A stretch of 5,708 nucleotides of DNA from Woeseiaceae bacterium (GTDB taxonomy: Bacteria > Pseudomonadota > Gammaproteobacteria > Steroidobacterales > Woeseiaceae): assembly GCA_022866645.1 (NCBI GenBank), contig JALHUQ010000443.1, positions 1 to 5,708 on the forward strand, written 5' to 3'. The translations under genes were made by a program, and so were the position numbers. Of the stretch, positions 5,518-5,708 are shown piece by piece; the stretch's first letter is position 1; each line of letters opens with the position of its first letter. The notes under the pieces were generated by a model, which worked only from the letters and a program-made list of their open reading frames with translations, made no database searches and had not been told where the DNA came from.

Positions 5518-5708
5518 ATGCATATAAAACAATTAGTTATAATATCTCTCTCATGTGGATTATTAGCTTGCGCAAGCCCGGATTTGGCTTCGGACGGCTC
5601 AAAAGACGGTACCCGGAGCGGCCGGACCGATTGCATCTTCAGATCAAGTATCCGAGGATATACCGTCCTTGACGAGTCGAACCTCATCATCGAAGGATCG
5701 GGACGCCG
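5518..5708 (+). CDS. Small lipoprotein, DUF6491-like (5' part, runs off the window)
   Basis: An open frame begins at ATG 5518 and continues without a stop to the window edge (63 codons plus 2 bases). It starts MHIKQLVIISLSCGLLACAS, a lipoprotein signal peptide with lipobox LLA-C and acylated Cys18. Ala follows the cysteine, with no Asp at +2, which predicts outer-membrane sorting. After a polar linker (19-38) comes DCIFRSSIRGYTVLDES, then NLIIEGSGR. A Cys followed by S-x-I-x-x-Y-x-V-L-D and a GR-containing strand resembles my recollection of DUF6491, a family of small gammaproteobacterial lipoproteins of unknown function; the match is from memory and the C-terminal half is not visible. A weak AGAGA (5507-5511) stands 6 nt before the start. 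The lipoprotein call is firmer than the family call. Confidence 0.75.
   Translation, partial: MHIKQLVIISLSCGLLACASPDLASDGSKDGTRSGRTDCIFRSSIRGYTVLDESNLIIEGSGR

Noticed and set aside
5538..5543. Perfect TATAAT hexamer
   Set aside because: It lies inside the lipoprotein coding region, after its start codon, with no -35 box at the right distance, and the short frame it could serve (from ATG 5553) is a shadow.

Overview
The window looks like ordinary chromosome of a free-living, respiratory gammaproteobacterium. It has moderate GC, dense genes, short spacers and good Shine-Dalgarno sites. The order exbD-exbD-tonB-TPR is the TonB2-type arrangement I know from marine Gammaproteobacteria. A family such as Woeseiaceae would fit, but I cannot fix the taxon from sequence alone. 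I see no RNA gene, insertion sequence, phage gene, CRISPR array or other sign of transfer.

Layout. Positions 1-2586 (+) are the 3' part of a TonB-type energy-transduction operon: the last 15 codons of one ExbD-like gene, a complete second exbD, a short TonB, and a secreted tetratricopeptide-repeat (TPR) protein. The operon ends at a perfect 14-bp hairpin terminator (2625-2658). Overlapping that hairpin is a good candidate sigma-70 promoter for the next unit (2692-3522, +), which holds an adrenodoxin/putidaredoxin-type [2Fe-2S] ferredoxin and a Prx5-family peroxiredoxin. Convergent to it on the minus strand is etfB-etfA (5209 to 3519), the two subunits of electron transfer flavoprotein, with an ATGA overlap. 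The convergent prx and etfA genes share a CTAG that holds both stop codons, and the prx terminator hairpin lies across it. A 308-bp divergent intergenic region (5210-5517) then leads into the start of a small lipoprotein gene (+) that runs off the end.

How the genes fit together. ExbD and TonB, with an ExbB outside the window, couple the proton-motive force to outer-membrane receptors; the TPR protein is probably a periplasmic accessory. ETF collects electrons from acyl-CoA and related dehydrogenases for the quinone pool. The ferredoxin is a one-electron carrier and the peroxiredoxin removes peroxides, so the second half is a redox neighbourhood. I did not find a convincing new multi-gene system. 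The most useful observations are regulatory and architectural: the promoter inside a terminator, the terminator across two shared stop codons, the tandem ExbD genes, the ferredoxin-peroxiredoxin pair, and dyads in the divergent region.
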